Origin: Thermoanaerobaculia bacterium
GTDB lineage: Bacteria; Acidobacteriota; Thermoanaerobaculia; Multivoradales; Multivoraceae
NCBI GenBank assembly: GCA_022822365.1
Contig: JAJEBV010000040.1
Location: forward strand, 124,001-188,000
Length of the DNA: 64,000 bases
Reading direction: 5' to 3'
Shown one piece after another: positions 6,114 to 15,418 of the stretch. Under the pieces are notes generated by a model, which was not told where the DNA came from, did not search any database, and saw only the letters and a program-made list of their open reading frames with translations. The position numbers were made by a program, and so were the translations under genes. Within the stretch, counting starts at the first letter, position 1. The number at the start of each line of letters is the position of its first letter.

Positions 6114-8975
6114 TCAGCTCGCCTTTCTTACCTGGGTGGCGCGCACCGCTGCCGAGGCCGCCAGCACCTTGCTCAGGAACTCCCCGGTGTGACTCTCCTG
6201 CGAGGCCGCCACGTGCTCCGGCGTGCCGGCCACCACCAGCCTGCCGCCACCCACGCCGCCCTCCGGGCCCAGGTCGATGATCCAGTCCGCGTTCTTGATC
6301 ACGTCGAGGTTGTGCTCGACGACCAGCACCGTGTTGCCCCGGTCCACCAGGCGCTGCAGGAGGCCGACCAGGCGCCGCACGTCGTCGAAGTGGAGACCGG
6401 TCGTCGGCTCGTCCAGCAGGTAGAGGCTCCGGCCCGTCGCCCGTTTGGACAGCTCGGTGGCCAGCTTGACCCGCTGCGCCTCGCCACCCGACAGCGTGGT
6501 CGCGGGCTGACCGAGGCGGATGTAGCCGAGCCCCACCTCGTCCAGCGTCGAGAGGATACGGTCGATGGCCGGGACGTTGGCGAAGAACTCGCAGGCGTTC
6601 TCGACGCTCATGGCGAGGATGTCGGCGATGTTCTTCCCCTTGTAGCGGACCTGCAGGGTCTCGCGGTCATAGCGCAGACCGCCGCAGATGTCGCAGGTGA
6701 CGTAGACGTCGGGCAGGAAGTGCATCTCGATCTTGTTCTGGCCGTCGCCGGCGCAGGCTTCGCAGCGGCCGCCCTTGACGTTGAAGCTGAACCGGCCGGG
6801 CTTGTAGCCGCGGGCCCGCGCTTCCGGCGTCTTCGCCATCAGCGTGCGGATCGGCGTGAAGACGTTCGTGTAGGTCGCCGGGTTGGAGCGCGGCGTACGG
6901 CCGATCGGACTCTGATCGATGGCGATCACCTTGTCGAGATGCTCGAGGCCCTCGATCCGGTCGTGATCGCCGGCCGGATCGACAGCGCGGTAGAAGTGGC
7001 GCGCCAGGGCCTTGTACAGCACCTCGTTGACCAGGCTGCTCTTGCCCGAACCGGAGACACCGGTGACCAGGACGAAGCAGCCGAGCGGCACGTCCACGTC
7101 GAGTTCGGCCAGGTTGTTCTGGCGGGCGCCCCGAATGCCCAGCCAGGCGCCGTTCCCCGGCCGCCGCGCGGCGGGCACGGGCACCTCCGCCTCGCCGCGG
7201 AGGTAGGCGGCGGTCAGCGACCCTTTCGCTTTCTCCACTTTCTCGAGCGAGCCTTCGGCGACCACCTCGCCGCCGTGCTCGCCCGCCCTGGGACCCAGAT
7301 CGACGATCCAGTCGGCCTCGCGGATCGTCTCCTCGTCGTGTTCGACCAGAAGGACGGAGTTGCCGAGGTCGCGCATGCCCTTGAGCGTCCGCAGCAGCTT
7401 CGCGTTGTCCCGCTGGTGCAGGCCGATCGAGGGCTCGTCCAGCACGTAGAGCACTCCCTGGAGCTTGCTTCCGATCTGCGTCGCCAGCCGGATGCGCTGG
7501 CTCTCGCCTCCCGAGAGGGATCCCGAGGCCCGGTCCAGGTGCAGGTAGCCGAGACCGACGTCATCGAGGAACGTCAGCCGGTCCTCCACCTCCTGCAGGA
7601 TCTTGCCGGCGATCTGCCGTTCCTTCGTGCTCAGCCCCAACGCTCCGACCGCCCGCCGGAGCTCGCCGATCGGCATCGAGGTCAGATCGTCGATCGAACG
7701 ATCGCCGACGGTGACCGCCAGCGCTTCGGGACGAAGCCGGCGGCCCGAGCACGAGCCGCAGGTGCGCACCGACATGTACTTTTCGATCTCCGAGCGAACG
7801 CCCGGGGACGCCGTGTCCGCGTGGCGGCGAGTGAGCATCGGCACCACGCCCTCGTAGCGCCCACGCCACTGGTAGGACGAGCGCCGACCCTTGATCTCGA
7901 AGGCGATCTCGCGGCTGCCCGAACCGTAGAGCACGACCTGCCGCACCTCCTCGGACAGCTCGCACCACGGCGTCGAGAGGTCGAAGCCCATTTCCGCGGC
8001 GACCGTCCTGAGCATCCTGAGCCGCCAGGAGGATGAACTCGTCGGAAAGGGCCGGAGCACGCCGGCCTGGATCGACCGCCGCGGATCGTCCAGGATCCTC
8101 TCCTCGTCGACCGCCATCGAGGACCCCAGGCCGCCGCACTCGGGACAGGCCCCGTAGGGGCTGTTGAACGAGAACAGTCGCGGCGAGATCTCGGCCAGGC
8201 TGGTGCCGCAGTCGGCGCAGGCGAAGTGCTGGGACATCGTCTCCTCGGGCAAACCCTCGGGGGCCACGACGAGCAGGCCGCGGCCGACCTCGAGGGCCGT
8301 CTCGAACGATGCGGCCAGCCGCTGCTCGATGCCCGGCCGCACGACGAGGCGGTCGATGACGATCTCGATGTCGTGCTTCCTGTTCTTGTCGAGAGCGGGG
8401 AGGTCGCCGGAGAGCTCGCAGAGTTCGCCGTCGATCCGCGCCCGCAGAAAGCCCTCGCGGACCATCTGCTCGAGCTGGCGGCGGTACTCGCCCTTCTTGC
8501 CCCGCACGTACGGCGCGAGCAGCAGCAGCCGGGTGCCCTCCGGCATCCCGGCCACCCGGTCCACCATCTGCTGCACGGTCTGCGGCCGGATCACCTTGCC
8601 GCACTCGGGGCAGTGCGGCACACCCACCGAGGCGTAGAGCAGCCGCAGGTAGTCCTGGATCTCGGTCACCGTCCCCACCGTCGACCGCGGGTTCCGGGAC
8701 ACCGATTTCTGCTCGATCGAAATCGCGGGCGAGAGTCCCTCGATCGAGTCCACGTCCGGCTTCTCGACCTGGTGCAGGAACTGGCGGGCGTAGGCCGACA
8801 GGGACTCGACGTAGCGACGCTGTCCCTCCGCGAACAGCGTGTCGAAGGCGAGGGAGGACTTGCCCGAGCCCGAAACGCCGGTGACGACGACGAGCCGCTC
8901 CCGCGGGATCTCGACCGTCAGGTTCTTCAGGTTGTGTTCGCGGGCGCCGCGAACGACGATCTTCTTCCCGCTCAC
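6114..8975 (-). CDS. uvrA: UvrABC excinuclease subunit A
   Basis: The 953-aa product is full length for UvrA, the damage-recognition ATPase of nucleotide excision repair. It shows the duplicated ABC layout: a first Walker [16 protein letters not shown] near residue 33, a UvrB-interaction region, Cys-X2-Cys zinc modules (CPECG near the start of the insert, [14 protein letters not shown]), and two ABC signatures ([12 protein letters not shown] and [12 protein letters not shown]). A second Walker [11 protein letters not shown] is present. The start is GTG at 8975, overlapping the smpB stop as GTGA. uvrA is followed closely by the AAA+ regulator gene, so smpB-uvrA-regulator look like one transcript. 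Confidence 0.97.
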   Translation of the reverse strand: MSGKKIVVRGAREHNLKNLTVEIPRERLVVVTGVSGSGKSSLAFDTLFAEGQRRYVESLSAYARQFLHQVEKPDVDSIEGLSPAISIEQKSVSRNPRSTVGTVTEIQDYLRLLYASVGVPHCPECGKVIRPQTVQQMVDRVAGMPEGTRLLLLAPYVRGKKGEYRRQLEQMVREGFLRARIDGELCELSGDLPALDKNRKHDIEIVIDRLVVRPGIEQRLAASFETALEVGRGLLVVAPEGLPEETMSQHFACADCGTSLAEISPRLFSFNSPYGACPECGGLGSSMAVDEERILDDPRRSIQAGVLRPFPTSSSSWRLRMLRTVAAEMGFDLSTPWCELSEEVRQVVLYGSGSREIAFEIKGRRSSYQWRGRYEGVVPMLTRRHADTASPGVRSEIEKYMSVRTCGSCSGRRLRPEALAVTVGDRSIDDLTSMPIGELRRAVGALGLSTKERQIAGKILQEVEDRLTFLDDVGLGYLHLDRASGSLSGGESQRIRLATQIGSKLQGVLYVLDEPSIGLHQRDNAKLLRTLKGMRDLGNSVLLVEHDEETIREADWIVDLGPRAGEHGGEVVAEGSLEKVEKAKGSLTAAYLRGEAEVPVPAARRPGNGAWLGIRGARQNNLAELDVDVPLGCFVLVTGVSGSGKSSLVNEVLYKALARHFYRAVDPAGDHDRIEGLEHLDKVIAIDQSPIGRTPRSNPATYTNVFTPIRTLMAKTPEARARGYKPGRFSFNVKGGRCEACAGDGQNKIEMHFLPDVYVTCDICGGLRYDRETLQVRYKGKNIADILAMSVENACEFFANVPAIDRILSTLDEVGLGYIRLGQPATTLSGGEAQRVKLATELSKRATGRSLYLLDEPTTGLHFDDVRRLVGLLQRLVDRGNTVLVVEHNLDVIKNADWIIDLGPEGGVGGGRLVVAGTPEHVAASQESHTGEFLSKVLAASAAVRATQVRKAS

Positions 8976-9493
8976 CGCGCGTCCCCTGACGCGTCCGCCC
9001 GCAGGCGCCGCCGGCCGCGAAACACTTCGCCGGCCTCGCGGTCGAGGGTCCGCTCCCGTTCCCGCTCCCGCTTGTCGTGCAACTTCCTGCCCTGGGCCAG
9101 GGCCAGCTCGACCTTGATCCGGTTGCCCTTCAGATAGACGGACAGCGGCACCACCGTCAGGCCCCGGTCGCGGGTACGGCCGAACAGGCGGTCGATCTCA
9201 CGCCGATTCAGCAGCAGCCGCCGGGGTCGCTCGAGATCGTGGTTCTCCCGGTTGCCGTGGCTGTACGCGGAGATGTGAGCGTCCACCAGCCAGGCCTCGT
9301 GGTCACGAAAGGCGACGTAGCTGTCACGCAACTGGATCTTGCCGCCCCGGATCGACTTGACCTCGGTACCCAGGAGCTCGATGCCGGCCTCGAGCCGCTC
9401 CAGCACGTGAAACTCTCGCCGGGCCTTTCGATTGACCGCGAGAGCGTTCCCGCCCGCGAGCGACCGCTGCTTCTGTTTGCTGCGCCTGGCCAT
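8972..9493 (-). CDS. smpB: SsrA (tmRNA)-binding protein
   Basis: SmpB delivers tmRNA to stalled ribosomes for trans-translation. The 173-aa product carries the family core: [47 protein letters not shown] and the basic C-terminal tail ([19 protein letters not shown]). I take ATG at 9493 (MARRSKQK), since sequence further upstream is not SmpB-like. The C-terminal extension past the KKxHDKR region is slightly longer than in many homologues. The gene overlaps uvrA by four bases. I did not see an ssrA gene in the window. Confidence 0.95.
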   Translation of the reverse strand: MARRSKQKQRSLAGGNALAVNRKARREFHVLERLEAGIELLGTEVKSIRGGKIQLRDSYVAFRDHEAWLVDAHISAYSHGNRENHDLERPRRLLLNRREIDRLFGRTRDRGLTVVPLSVYLKGNRIKVELALAQGRKLHDKRERERERTLDREAGEVFRGRRRLRADASGDAR

Positions 9494-9582
9494 CGGTGTT
9501 CGTTCCCGGCGTTGGGTGCATCTCCCGAGTGAGTCTACTCTCCGGGGACCCCCCGACGCAGGCAGCCGCGATGCGGCCGAAG

Positions 9583-9611
9583 CGCCACAGAGGTGTGGCG
9601 AAAACGCCACA
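9583..9611. promoter_or_regulatory. Three alternating 7-bp half-sites with 11-bp phasing
   Basis: CGCCACA (9583-9589), TGTGGCG (9594-9600) and CGCCACA (9605-9611) form two overlapping perfect inverted repeats, each with a 4-base spacer. Half-sites recur every 11 bases, one helical turn. They lie in the smpB/lpxC divergent region about 90 bases upstream of a sigma-54-like match facing lpxC. This looks like an operator for a dimeric or oligomeric DNA-binding protein; the protein is unknown. Confidence 0.6.
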
Positions 9612-9696
9612 TGCCGGCTCGTCGACCGACTGTCGTCACGGACGTAAACGACTGGAAAACAAGGAACTTGCAAGAGACGCAAGGCCGTCGCCGGGC

Positions 9697-9712
9697 TGGC
9701 ACGATCCGTGCT
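9697..9712 (+). promoter_or_regulatory. Possible sigma-54 promoter for lpxC
   Basis: TGGCACGATCCGTGCT matches the -24/-12 consensus with GG at 9698-9699, GC at 9710-9711 and the required 10-base gap. One -12 base differs (GTGC for TTGC). The predicted start would fall only about five bases before the lpxC ATG at 9727, giving an almost leaderless transcript. That weakens the case unless lpxC starts later. Confidence 0.4.
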
Positions 9713-9726
9713 GAAACACTTGGCCG

Positions 9727-10722
9727 ATGGCAAAGCGCGCCAACGGATCGGGCCGGAGTCCCCGGCGAGGGTCCAACGACACGCGCGACCGCCTGTTCCG
9801 CCAGCAGACGATCCGGCGTCCGACGGCGATCGCCGGCGTGGGCATTCACACCGGCCGGGAGACGAATCTGCGCATCCTGCCGGCGCCGCCCGATGCGGGC
9901 ATCCGTTTCCGCCGCTCGGATGCCGGCAACGTGGAGGTTCCCGCCGACCTCACGAGCGTCAGTTCCCTCGAACTCGCCACCACGCTCGGTCGCGACGACG
10001 TCACCGTCTCGACCGTCGAGCACCTCCTCGCCGCTGTCTACATCCTCGGGATCGACAACCTGGTCGTCGAGATGGACGGCCCCGAGGTGCCGATCCTCGA
10101 CGGCTCGGCGATGCCCTACCTGCTGCTCCTGCAGGCGGCGGGAGTGAGGTCCCAGAACGCGAACCGGCAGATCCTCGCGATCACTTCGGTGATCGAGATC
10201 GACCGCGGCGACAAGTGGCTGCGCGCATCCCCCTACCCCGGCCTGCGCCTGGACTACACGATCGACTTCGAAGGCTGCGCCGTGGGACGCCAGCGGCTGC
10301 AGATCGATGTCGACACGCGCAGCTTCGAGCGCGGCCTGGCGCCGGCGCGGACCTTCTGCCGCCAGATGGACGTCGAGCAGATGCAGCGGGCCGGACTGGG
10401 TCTGGGCGGGTCGGTCGACAACTGCATCGTCTTCGACGAACAGGGCGCGGTGAACACGGACCTCCGCTTCGCGGACGAGCCGGTCCGCCACAAGGCGCTC
10501 GACGCCGTCGGCGACTTCACCCTGCTCGGAGCGCCGATCTGGGGCCACTTCGAGGTTCTGCGGGGCGGGCATCAACTCCACTACGAGCTGCTCAGGGAAC
10601 TGGTTGCCAACCCCAGGTACTGGACCTGGATGCGGGGCGACGAACTGCCGCCACGGACGGACCGCCCCTTCGAGGGAGATCAGCCGGCGACCTGGCACCC
10701 TGGCCTGGCCGGCCCGCCGTAG
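9727..10722 (+). CDS. lpxC: UDP-3-O-acyl-N-acetylglucosamine deacetylase
   Basis: LpxC performs the committed zinc-dependent deacetylation of lipid A synthesis at the inner membrane. The 331-aa product has the family features: AGVGIHTGRE near the N-terminus, the zinc motif VEHLLAA (His near residue 98), DGSAMPYLLLL, and RHKALDAVGD (His and Asp zinc ligands near 255-259), followed by the Gly-His of GGHQLHYELL. It has an Arg/Ser-rich N-terminal extension of about 25 residues before RRPTAIAGVG. No later ATG fits, so ATG 9727 stands. The gene is divergent from smpB and convergent with the metalloprotease gene. Confidence 0.95.
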   Translation: MAKRANGSGRSPRRGSNDTRDRLFRQQTIRRPTAIAGVGIHTGRETNLRILPAPPDAGIRFRRSDAGNVEVPADLTSVSSLELATTLGRDDVTVSTVEHLLAAVYILGIDNLVVEMDGPEVPILDGSAMPYLLLLQAAGVRSQNANRQILAITSVIEIDRGDKWLRASPYPGLRLDYTIDFEGCAVGRQRLQIDVDTRSFERGLAPARTFCRQMDVEQMQRAGLGLGGSVDNCIVFDEQGAVNTDLRFADEPVRHKALDAVGDFTLLGAPIWGHFEVLRGGHQLHYELLRELVANPRYWTWMRGDELPPRTDRPFEGDQPATWHPGLAGPP

Positions 10723-10785
10723 CCGCGCTTTCGCGCCGCACCACTCAGAAACGACCTGCCGGCGGTCTACTCCTCACGGCTGGTC

Positions 10786-13700
10786 TCAGCGGCCGGGCGT
10801 GCCGGAGGTCAGGATGACCTCGTTGGACCACGCTCCGACACCACCAGTATTGGAAGCTCTGACGCGATAGTGCCTCGTCAGTCCCGGCGATGTCGTGACG
10901 CCCCAGGTCAAGGTGGATGCCGCCAGGCTGCATGACGCTCCGTCACCGGCCGACGTACACCGCCAGCCGCTCGTCGAGGAGTTCCGCACCTGCAGTTGGT
11001 AGCCCGTGACCGGGGCCGCCGAGGTGGGCTCGGCCCAGGACAGGGTCTGCCTGGTCACGGCGGCGGAGCCGCTCAGCGTCGGCGCGGCCGGGGCCGGCGG
11101 CGGAACGACTGTCGAAGAGAAGGACGCCGAGTCGGTTGCGCCGGTGCTGTCCGTCACCGTGTAGGTCATGTTGTAGGTCGTGCTTCTGCTGACCACCGGC
11201 AACTTGCCGCTGGCGACCCTCGTTGTCGAGTTGAACGCGATTCCGGGGGGAAGTCCCGTCAAGCCGTAGCGATACGGCGACACGCCTCCCGAGGCGGCGG
11301 GGAGCCTCGTGTTCACGGCGCCGCCGGACGGGAGGTTCGTGAAGTCCGGGATCCTCGGCGCCGTCAGTGGCGGCGCCGACGCGGAGGTGAGCTCCACATG
11401 GGACGACCACGCTCCGTCGCCGACGACGCTGACTGCTCGCACCCGGTAGTGCCGGCTCACGCCAGCCGCGGTCGCGACGCTCCACGATCTGGCGGTTGCC
11501 GGCATGTTCGACGCCGTCGGCGTACCCGCGTCAGGCCATCTCCACGAACTGGTCGCGCTGTTCCTGGTCTGCAACTGGTACCTGGTGATCGCCCCGTCCG
11601 ACCGAGGGGCCGCCCAGGTCACGTTGTGGGTCCGACCGGACACACTGCCGTTGATGGACACTCGCGCCGGCGGACTCATGGAGGTCAGTTTGACCTCATT
11701 CGACCAGGGACCGTCTCCGCCCTCGTTGGTAGCCCGGACGCGGTAGTGCCGGACCAGAGAGGCCAAAGTCACGATGTTCCAGGTCAACGTCGTGGCGGTC
11801 AGACTCGAGGCCGTCCCCGAACCCCCGGCCGGAAAGTGCCAGTTCCCGACAGCCGGATCCTTCGTCTCCAACTGGTAGCGACTGATGTCGCTGGCGCTCG
11901 TCGGCGCCGTCCAGGTCAGAGTCTGATTCGTGAGGTTGACGCTGCCCGAAAGCGTCGGGGCCCCAGGCAGATCCGGGTCGGGGTCGGGCTCGGGGTCGGG
12001 CTCAGGGTCGGAGCCCGGGTCGGGACCGGGGTCAGGATCGGGACCAGGGTCGGGATCGGGGTCGGGCACGGCTGGAGGTTCAGCCGCCGGCGGCGCCGCC
12101 TGCGACGGTCCATCGACCCTCAACTCGTACGAGCCGGCATCCTTCCGCCACGCAAACACCTGGACCACGTGAACGCCCGCACTCAGGTTCCCGCTCCACT
12201 CGTCATCGGCGGTCCTGGACCTGTTCGTGCAGCGCCTCCTGATCGTGCCGTTCTCCTTTACGTAGCAGTCGAAGTCCGTCGTCATGTCCGTGACATCGAC
12301 CCGCACCCTGCCCAACAACGGGATCTTGAAGGTGTATTCCTGGACGCCACCGCCTGAAGCCACCTGCCGGGCGTCGGCGAACGCCAACGTGCGAACAGGG
12401 TTCCGGGCAGCCGGCACGGGTTCGGGCGTGCTCCCATCTTCGAGTTCCGTCAGCGAAACAGCCAACGTGAAGTTGCCGGTCCCGGCGCCGAACGGCCAGA
12501 CCTGAATCGAGTGATAGCCGACGTCCAGTACGCCCTTCCAGGAGTCGCTCGTGGCGCCGGCGTTGGTGGAACACGACAGCGTAGTCGAGCCCGCGACTCC
12601 TCCTCCCGCCACCGCGGCGTCGGGCGGAGGCGTGCCGTCTCGCGCCGGCCCAGGCCCTCGAACGACCTGGCAGTCGAAGTCCCGAGTCATTCCGGTCAAC
12701 GACACGGTCACCTCCGACCGCTTCGTCACTCCAAGGGCGTAGGTCGCGCCGCTCGAACCGGTCATCGAGGACGACACCGCTCCGGTTCTCCTGCCCCCTC
12801 CGTTCAGGACCGTCTTGTACTGATTCGGGATGCACTCCCCCTCGTCGATCCGACCATTCGCGTTTAGGTCGTACCAGAGTCCGTCGCAAGTCTGAACGCT
12901 CCCGCACCTCGGCTGGGTCGGATCCTCGAGACAACTGACCTCACAGTCGGGATGCGCCGGGTTGGCGTCGCAGTCCAACGGACAGTTGGGACCCGGATTC
13001 CCCTCGCACCCGTCGTCGTCGCGGTCCGGCTTGCCGTCACAGTTCGGATCGCCTGGAGGACATTCACCTCCCCCAGGGCGAGGACAGGTCGACGATGTCG
13101 CCCCAACGAAGACCAGCATGCCGTCGTCGCCCACCTCGAACATGGACCCACTGCCGGACCCTTCTTCGTCCTCCTCGTCGTCTTCGCAACACTCCGGATG
13201 GTCCTCATCCGCCTCGCTCTCGCAATCCAGAGGATGGTCCTTCCGGAACTTCTCGTCTACTGTCTCGCAGTCCTTTACCGTGACGTTGGGCGACGAACCC
13301 ATGATCGACTGTGCCTTGCACGCACCGGTGTAGGAGTCGCCCACCATGTCCTCCAGTAGAAGAACGTGCCCAAGCTCATGGGTTACCACAAAGGAGTCTT
13401 GGCAGGCCTCTGGGAGACTCCTGCTCTCGTCCTTGGCCGTGTACCAGATGACTTCCTTCGCTTCCAGCCGCACCTGAGCGCAGATCGCTTGCCCTCCCGC
13501 TTGCGTCAAACCATAAAGGCCGATCTCCTTTTGCGTTCCTCGTCTCAGAGTAAAGACATCGGTTCCGGCAGGCAGCCTGCTGTTGTCGTCGAACAGCCTT
13601 CCATTCTCGTTAGCCATGTACAACTTCGGCAGCTTGTGCCGGCCGCACCTATGCTCCCAGGAGGTGACGGCAAGGTCTACCTTGGTCTGGTCGTCGGTCT

Positions 13701-13875
13701 TGTCCTCCCCAGGTGTCAGTACGCCCGGGACCTTGATGGCTATGTCGGTACTTTTCTTGAAGTTATGGCTGTCGTCGGTAGGAATAGTGCACTCCTCCGT
13801 CTCCTGTGCAGGGGCATTAGTAGTCGCTGCGGTTGCGAGGATCGCAACCGCCAGGAGGCGCTGTGGCGCCCTCAA
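10786..13875 (-). CDS. Secreted snapalysin-like zinc metalloprotease with PPC and Fn3-type domains
   Basis: The 1029-aa exported protein starts at TTG 13875, overlapping the stop of the upstream gene (TTGA). A signal peptide covers about residues 1-23 (cleavage near APAQ). The catalytic region has H166-E-L-G-H170 with Asp176, that is HExxHxxxxxD, then YTGACKAQ and a Met-turn SIMG (190-193). This layout is like snapalysin (M7) metzincins. After an acidic stretch and a Cys/Asp-rich, calcium-binding-like region (about 200-330, including DLNANGRIDEGEC), there are two PPC-type beta domains (about 345-465 and 490-590). An Asp-Pro repeat linker follows, then two Fn3-like modules, a putative Ig (He_PIG-like) module and a third Fn3-like module. 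It probably acts outside the cell; substrate unknown. Confidence 0.8.
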   Translation of the reverse strand: MRAPQRLLAVAILATAATTNAPAQETEECTIPTDDSHNFKKSTDIAIKVPGVLTPGEDKTDDQTKVDLAVTSWEHRCGRHKLPKLYMANENGRLFDDNSRLPAGTDVFTLRRGTQKEIGLYGLTQAGGQAICAQVRLEAKEVIWYTAKDESRSLPEACQDSFVVTHELGHVLLLEDMVGDSYTGACKAQSIMGSSPNVTVKDCETVDEKFRKDHPLDCESEADEDHPECCEDDEEDEEGSGSGSMFEVGDDGMLVFVGATSSTCPRPGGGECPPGDPNCDGKPDRDDDGCEGNPGPNCPLDCDANPAHPDCEVSCLEDPTQPRCGSVQTCDGLWYDLNANGRIDEGECIPNQYKTVLNGGGRRTGAVSSSMTGSSGATYALGVTKRSEVTVSLTGMTRDFDCQVVRGPGPARDGTPPPDAAVAGGGVAGSTTLSCSTNAGATSDSWKGVLDVGYHSIQVWPFGAGTGNFTLAVSLTELEDGSTPEPVPAARNPVRTLAFADARQVASGGGVQEYTFKIPLLGRVRVDVTDMTTDFDCYVKENGTIRRRCTNRSRTADDEWSGNLSAGVHVVQVFAWRKDAGSYELRVDGPSQAAPPAAEPPAVPDPDPDPGPDPDPGPDPGSDPEPDPEPDPDPDLPGAPTLSGSVNLTNQTLTWTAPTSASDISRYQLETKDPAVGNWHFPAGGSGTASSLTATTLTWNIVTLASLVRHYRVRATNEGGDGPWSNEVKLTSMSPPARVSINGSVSGRTHNVTWAAPRSDGAITRYQLQTRNSATSSWRWPDAGTPTASNMPATARSWSVATAAGVSRHYRVRAVSVVGDGAWSSHVELTSASAPPLTAPRIPDFTNLPSGGAVNTRLPAASGGVSPYRYGLTGLPPGIAFNSTTRVASGKLPVVSRSTTYNMTYTVTDSTGATDSASFSSTVVPPPAPAAPTLSGSAAVTRQTLSWAEPTSAAPVTGYQLQVRNSSTSGWRCTSAGDGASCSLAASTLTWGVTTSPGLTRHYRVRASNTGGVGAWSNEVILTSGTPGR
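11971..12070 (-). repeat. Low-complexity Asp-Pro/Gly-Pro coding repeat
   Basis: About 100 bases of near-perfect GGGTC/GGGATC-type hexamer repeats encode a flexible (D-P), (G-P), (E-P) linker inside the metalloprotease gene. It separates the PPC domains from the Fn3-like modules. Such tracts expand and contract readily, so linker length may vary between strains. Confidence 0.7.
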
Positions 13876-14774
13876 TGTTCGCAGTCTCTAGTGAGATTCC
13901 AGCCTTCGTGCGTCTGCACGGCACCGGAGAGAACGCAGTCGTCGTCGGCCGCTTGTTCAACCTGGCTCCCCACTTCGCCGTGGAGTTCCCAGACGTTCTC
14001 GTTCAGGTCATCGGCACGCCGCGCCTCGGTGGCATAGGCGTAGAGGCCAGACGCAGCCACCCTGTACGCCGATTCCTCAACTTGGTTGATCGTGTAGCGG
14101 GAGAGGCCGAGCCACCACTCCAGAGAAGGCGAGTCCTCGGAGAACACTGCGACCGCATTGGGTTGGACGACGCCCTTGTCCCATGAACCGATGAGCAGTA
14201 CTTTGTCTCCGGGACGCCCATTGAACCCTCTTCTGCCGCCTACCCAGGAACAGAAGACCATGTCTCTCGCCACTAGCCGGCCAAGGGAAACCAGAGCATG
14301 GCTAGGAGAGGGAGAGTAGCGATGGAGAGGTTCAACTCGCTCAAGCGAGACGAACGCAACAGGGGACGGTCCCTTGAATCCCATGACCATCTCCCCGATG
14401 GTCGCGGTTACGGCCACGTCAGATGTCATCATCACGAAGTCGACGTGGTCCGCTCCAGGCGGCCTGACTATAGTTGGGCGAGGGTATGACGCCCCGCAGA
14501 TATCCTCCTCGGGAACTGTGCCCTCATGGAGTCCGTTCTCTGCAGCCGATCCGTGTTTCTTTCTGAAGCCCTCGATTTGCTCCTCCAACGTCTCGATCGT
14601 GTCCGGCCGAAGCCCCGGGGCAATCAGGTTCCCTCGCTCGTCTAGTAGCACGTCGACAGACCTCCACGGGTACGAACTCGTGCCAAACTCGAAGTACTCC
14701 GGCATCTGTGCTGCCGCGGGACCAGCCAGCAGCGTGAATACGACCCCGATCAGGATCTTCTGGTTCCTCTCCAT
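13872..14774 (-). CDS. Secreted protein of unknown function, paralogue A
   Basis: I choose ATG 14774 (MERNQKILIG), which gives a clean signal peptide of about 22 residues ending in AGPAAAQ and a 300-aa product. The frame is open further upstream but that part is not signal-like. The product is clearly paralogous to the one at 15419-16333. Shared blocks are VDxLLDERG, CGASYPRP (one Cys), IGEMxxGF, SLExVxPLHxYSP, SLGRLVARDxVFCSW, RRGFNG-x-GDKVLLIG and YATEARRAD, ending in C-E-H. Conserved Cys residues suggest disulfides in an extracytoplasmic fold. I recognise no family. The stop overlaps the protease start, suggesting the two are translated together. Confidence 0.7.
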   Translation of the reverse strand: MERNQKILIGVVFTLLAGPAAAQMPEYFEFGTSSYPWRSVDVLLDERGNLIAPGLRPDTIETLEEQIEGFRKKHGSAAENGLHEGTVPEEDICGASYPRPTIVRPPGADHVDFVMMTSDVAVTATIGEMVMGFKGPSPVAFVSLERVEPLHRYSPSPSHALVSLGRLVARDMVFCSWVGGRRGFNGRPGDKVLLIGSWDKGVVQPNAVAVFSEDSPSLEWWLGLSRYTINQVEESAYRVAASGLYAYATEARRADDLNENVWELHGEVGSQVEQAADDDCVLSGAVQTHEGWNLTRDCEH

Positions 14775-14894
14775 TTCTTGCTCGCTGTCCCCTCTCTCGG
14801 TCCCTGAGGTAGGAAGGCGCGCCACAGCAACGGGCCGTTCGGAGCGCACGATGAGATCCCATATCAGTGCGTGGCCCCGTGTCAAGCCGAAGCC

Positions 14895-14918
14895 CTTGTT
14901 CCCCTCCTTGTTCCCCTC
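14895..14918. repeat. Tandem 12-bp direct repeat
   Basis: CTTGTTCCCCTC occurs twice back to back, just outside the truncated IS3-type fragment. It is followed by a 14-bp inverted repeat (13/14 matching) with arms at 14916-14929 and 14970-14983, flanking 40 bases. The right arm contains the ribosome site of the IS orfA remnant. The arrangement may mark an insertion or rearrangement junction. Confidence 0.45.
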
Positions 14919-14929
14919 TCTGCCAACGT

Positions 14930-15410
14930 ACGTGACACAGCGGGCTTTCCGTTGAGTAGTGGAGGGCACACGTTGGCAGGGAGGATCGATGGCAAGACGA
15001 GATCAGGGACTTGGCGGCGGCTCGGAGCTCCCGGCCCCGGGGGTTGAGGAGCGTAGCGACGAGGCCCCCGGGGCCGGCGCGTCTCCCGCGGGGGCGGTGC
15101 CCGACCCGGAGGTGGTGGCGAAGCCGACCAGACGCCAGTTCACCGCGGAGTATCGGCTTCGGATTCTGGAGGAGGCGGATCGGTGCACGGACCGCGGCGA
15201 AGTGGGCCGTCTGCTTCGGCGAGAGGGTCTGTACAGCTCGCATCTGGCCAACTGGCGCAAGGCGCGGCGAGAAGGCGCGCTTTCCGGCCTGAAGCCGAAG
15301 AAGCGCGGCCGCAAGCCGGCGAAGGCCAATCCGCTGACGCCGAAGGTGAAGCGGTTGGAAGCGAAGGTCAAGCGGCTGGAGAAGGAGCTGGCCGCCGCCC
15401 ACACGCGATG
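14930..15410 (+). mobile_element. Truncated IS3-family insertion sequence remnant
   Basis: The fragment contains only the orfA part of an IS3-family element; orfB (the DDE transposase) and the right end are missing. The right break is at about 15405-15418, directly against the stop codon of the secreted-protein gene on the other strand. The left end is not resolved; I place it near the inverted repeat at 14916-14983. It separates two paralogous secreted-protein genes. Confidence 0.65.
14989..15405 (+). pseudogene. IS3-family transposase OrfA, 3'-truncated
   Basis: ATG 14989 is preceded by GGGAGG. After a Gly/Pro/Ala-rich leader of about 45 residues comes the OrfA helix-turn-helix, RRQFTAEYRLRILEEAD (about 48-64), then GLYSSHLANWRKARREGAL and KKRGRKP. 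The leucine-zipper-like stretch KRLEAKVKRLEKELAAAHT follows, ending at residue 139. Beyond that the frame runs on (to 15531) only as antisense of the neighbouring gene, so the true OrfA sequence is cut. OrfA normally needs a -1 frameshift into orfB, which is absent, so the remnant should be inactive for transposition. Confidence 0.8.
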
Positions 15411-15418
15411 TTCCGCCT

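Noticed and set aside
14916..14983. 14-bp inverted repeat taken as complete IS terminal repeats
   Set aside because: Both arms lie on the same side of orfA, so they cannot be the two ends of the element; I report them only as a junction feature.
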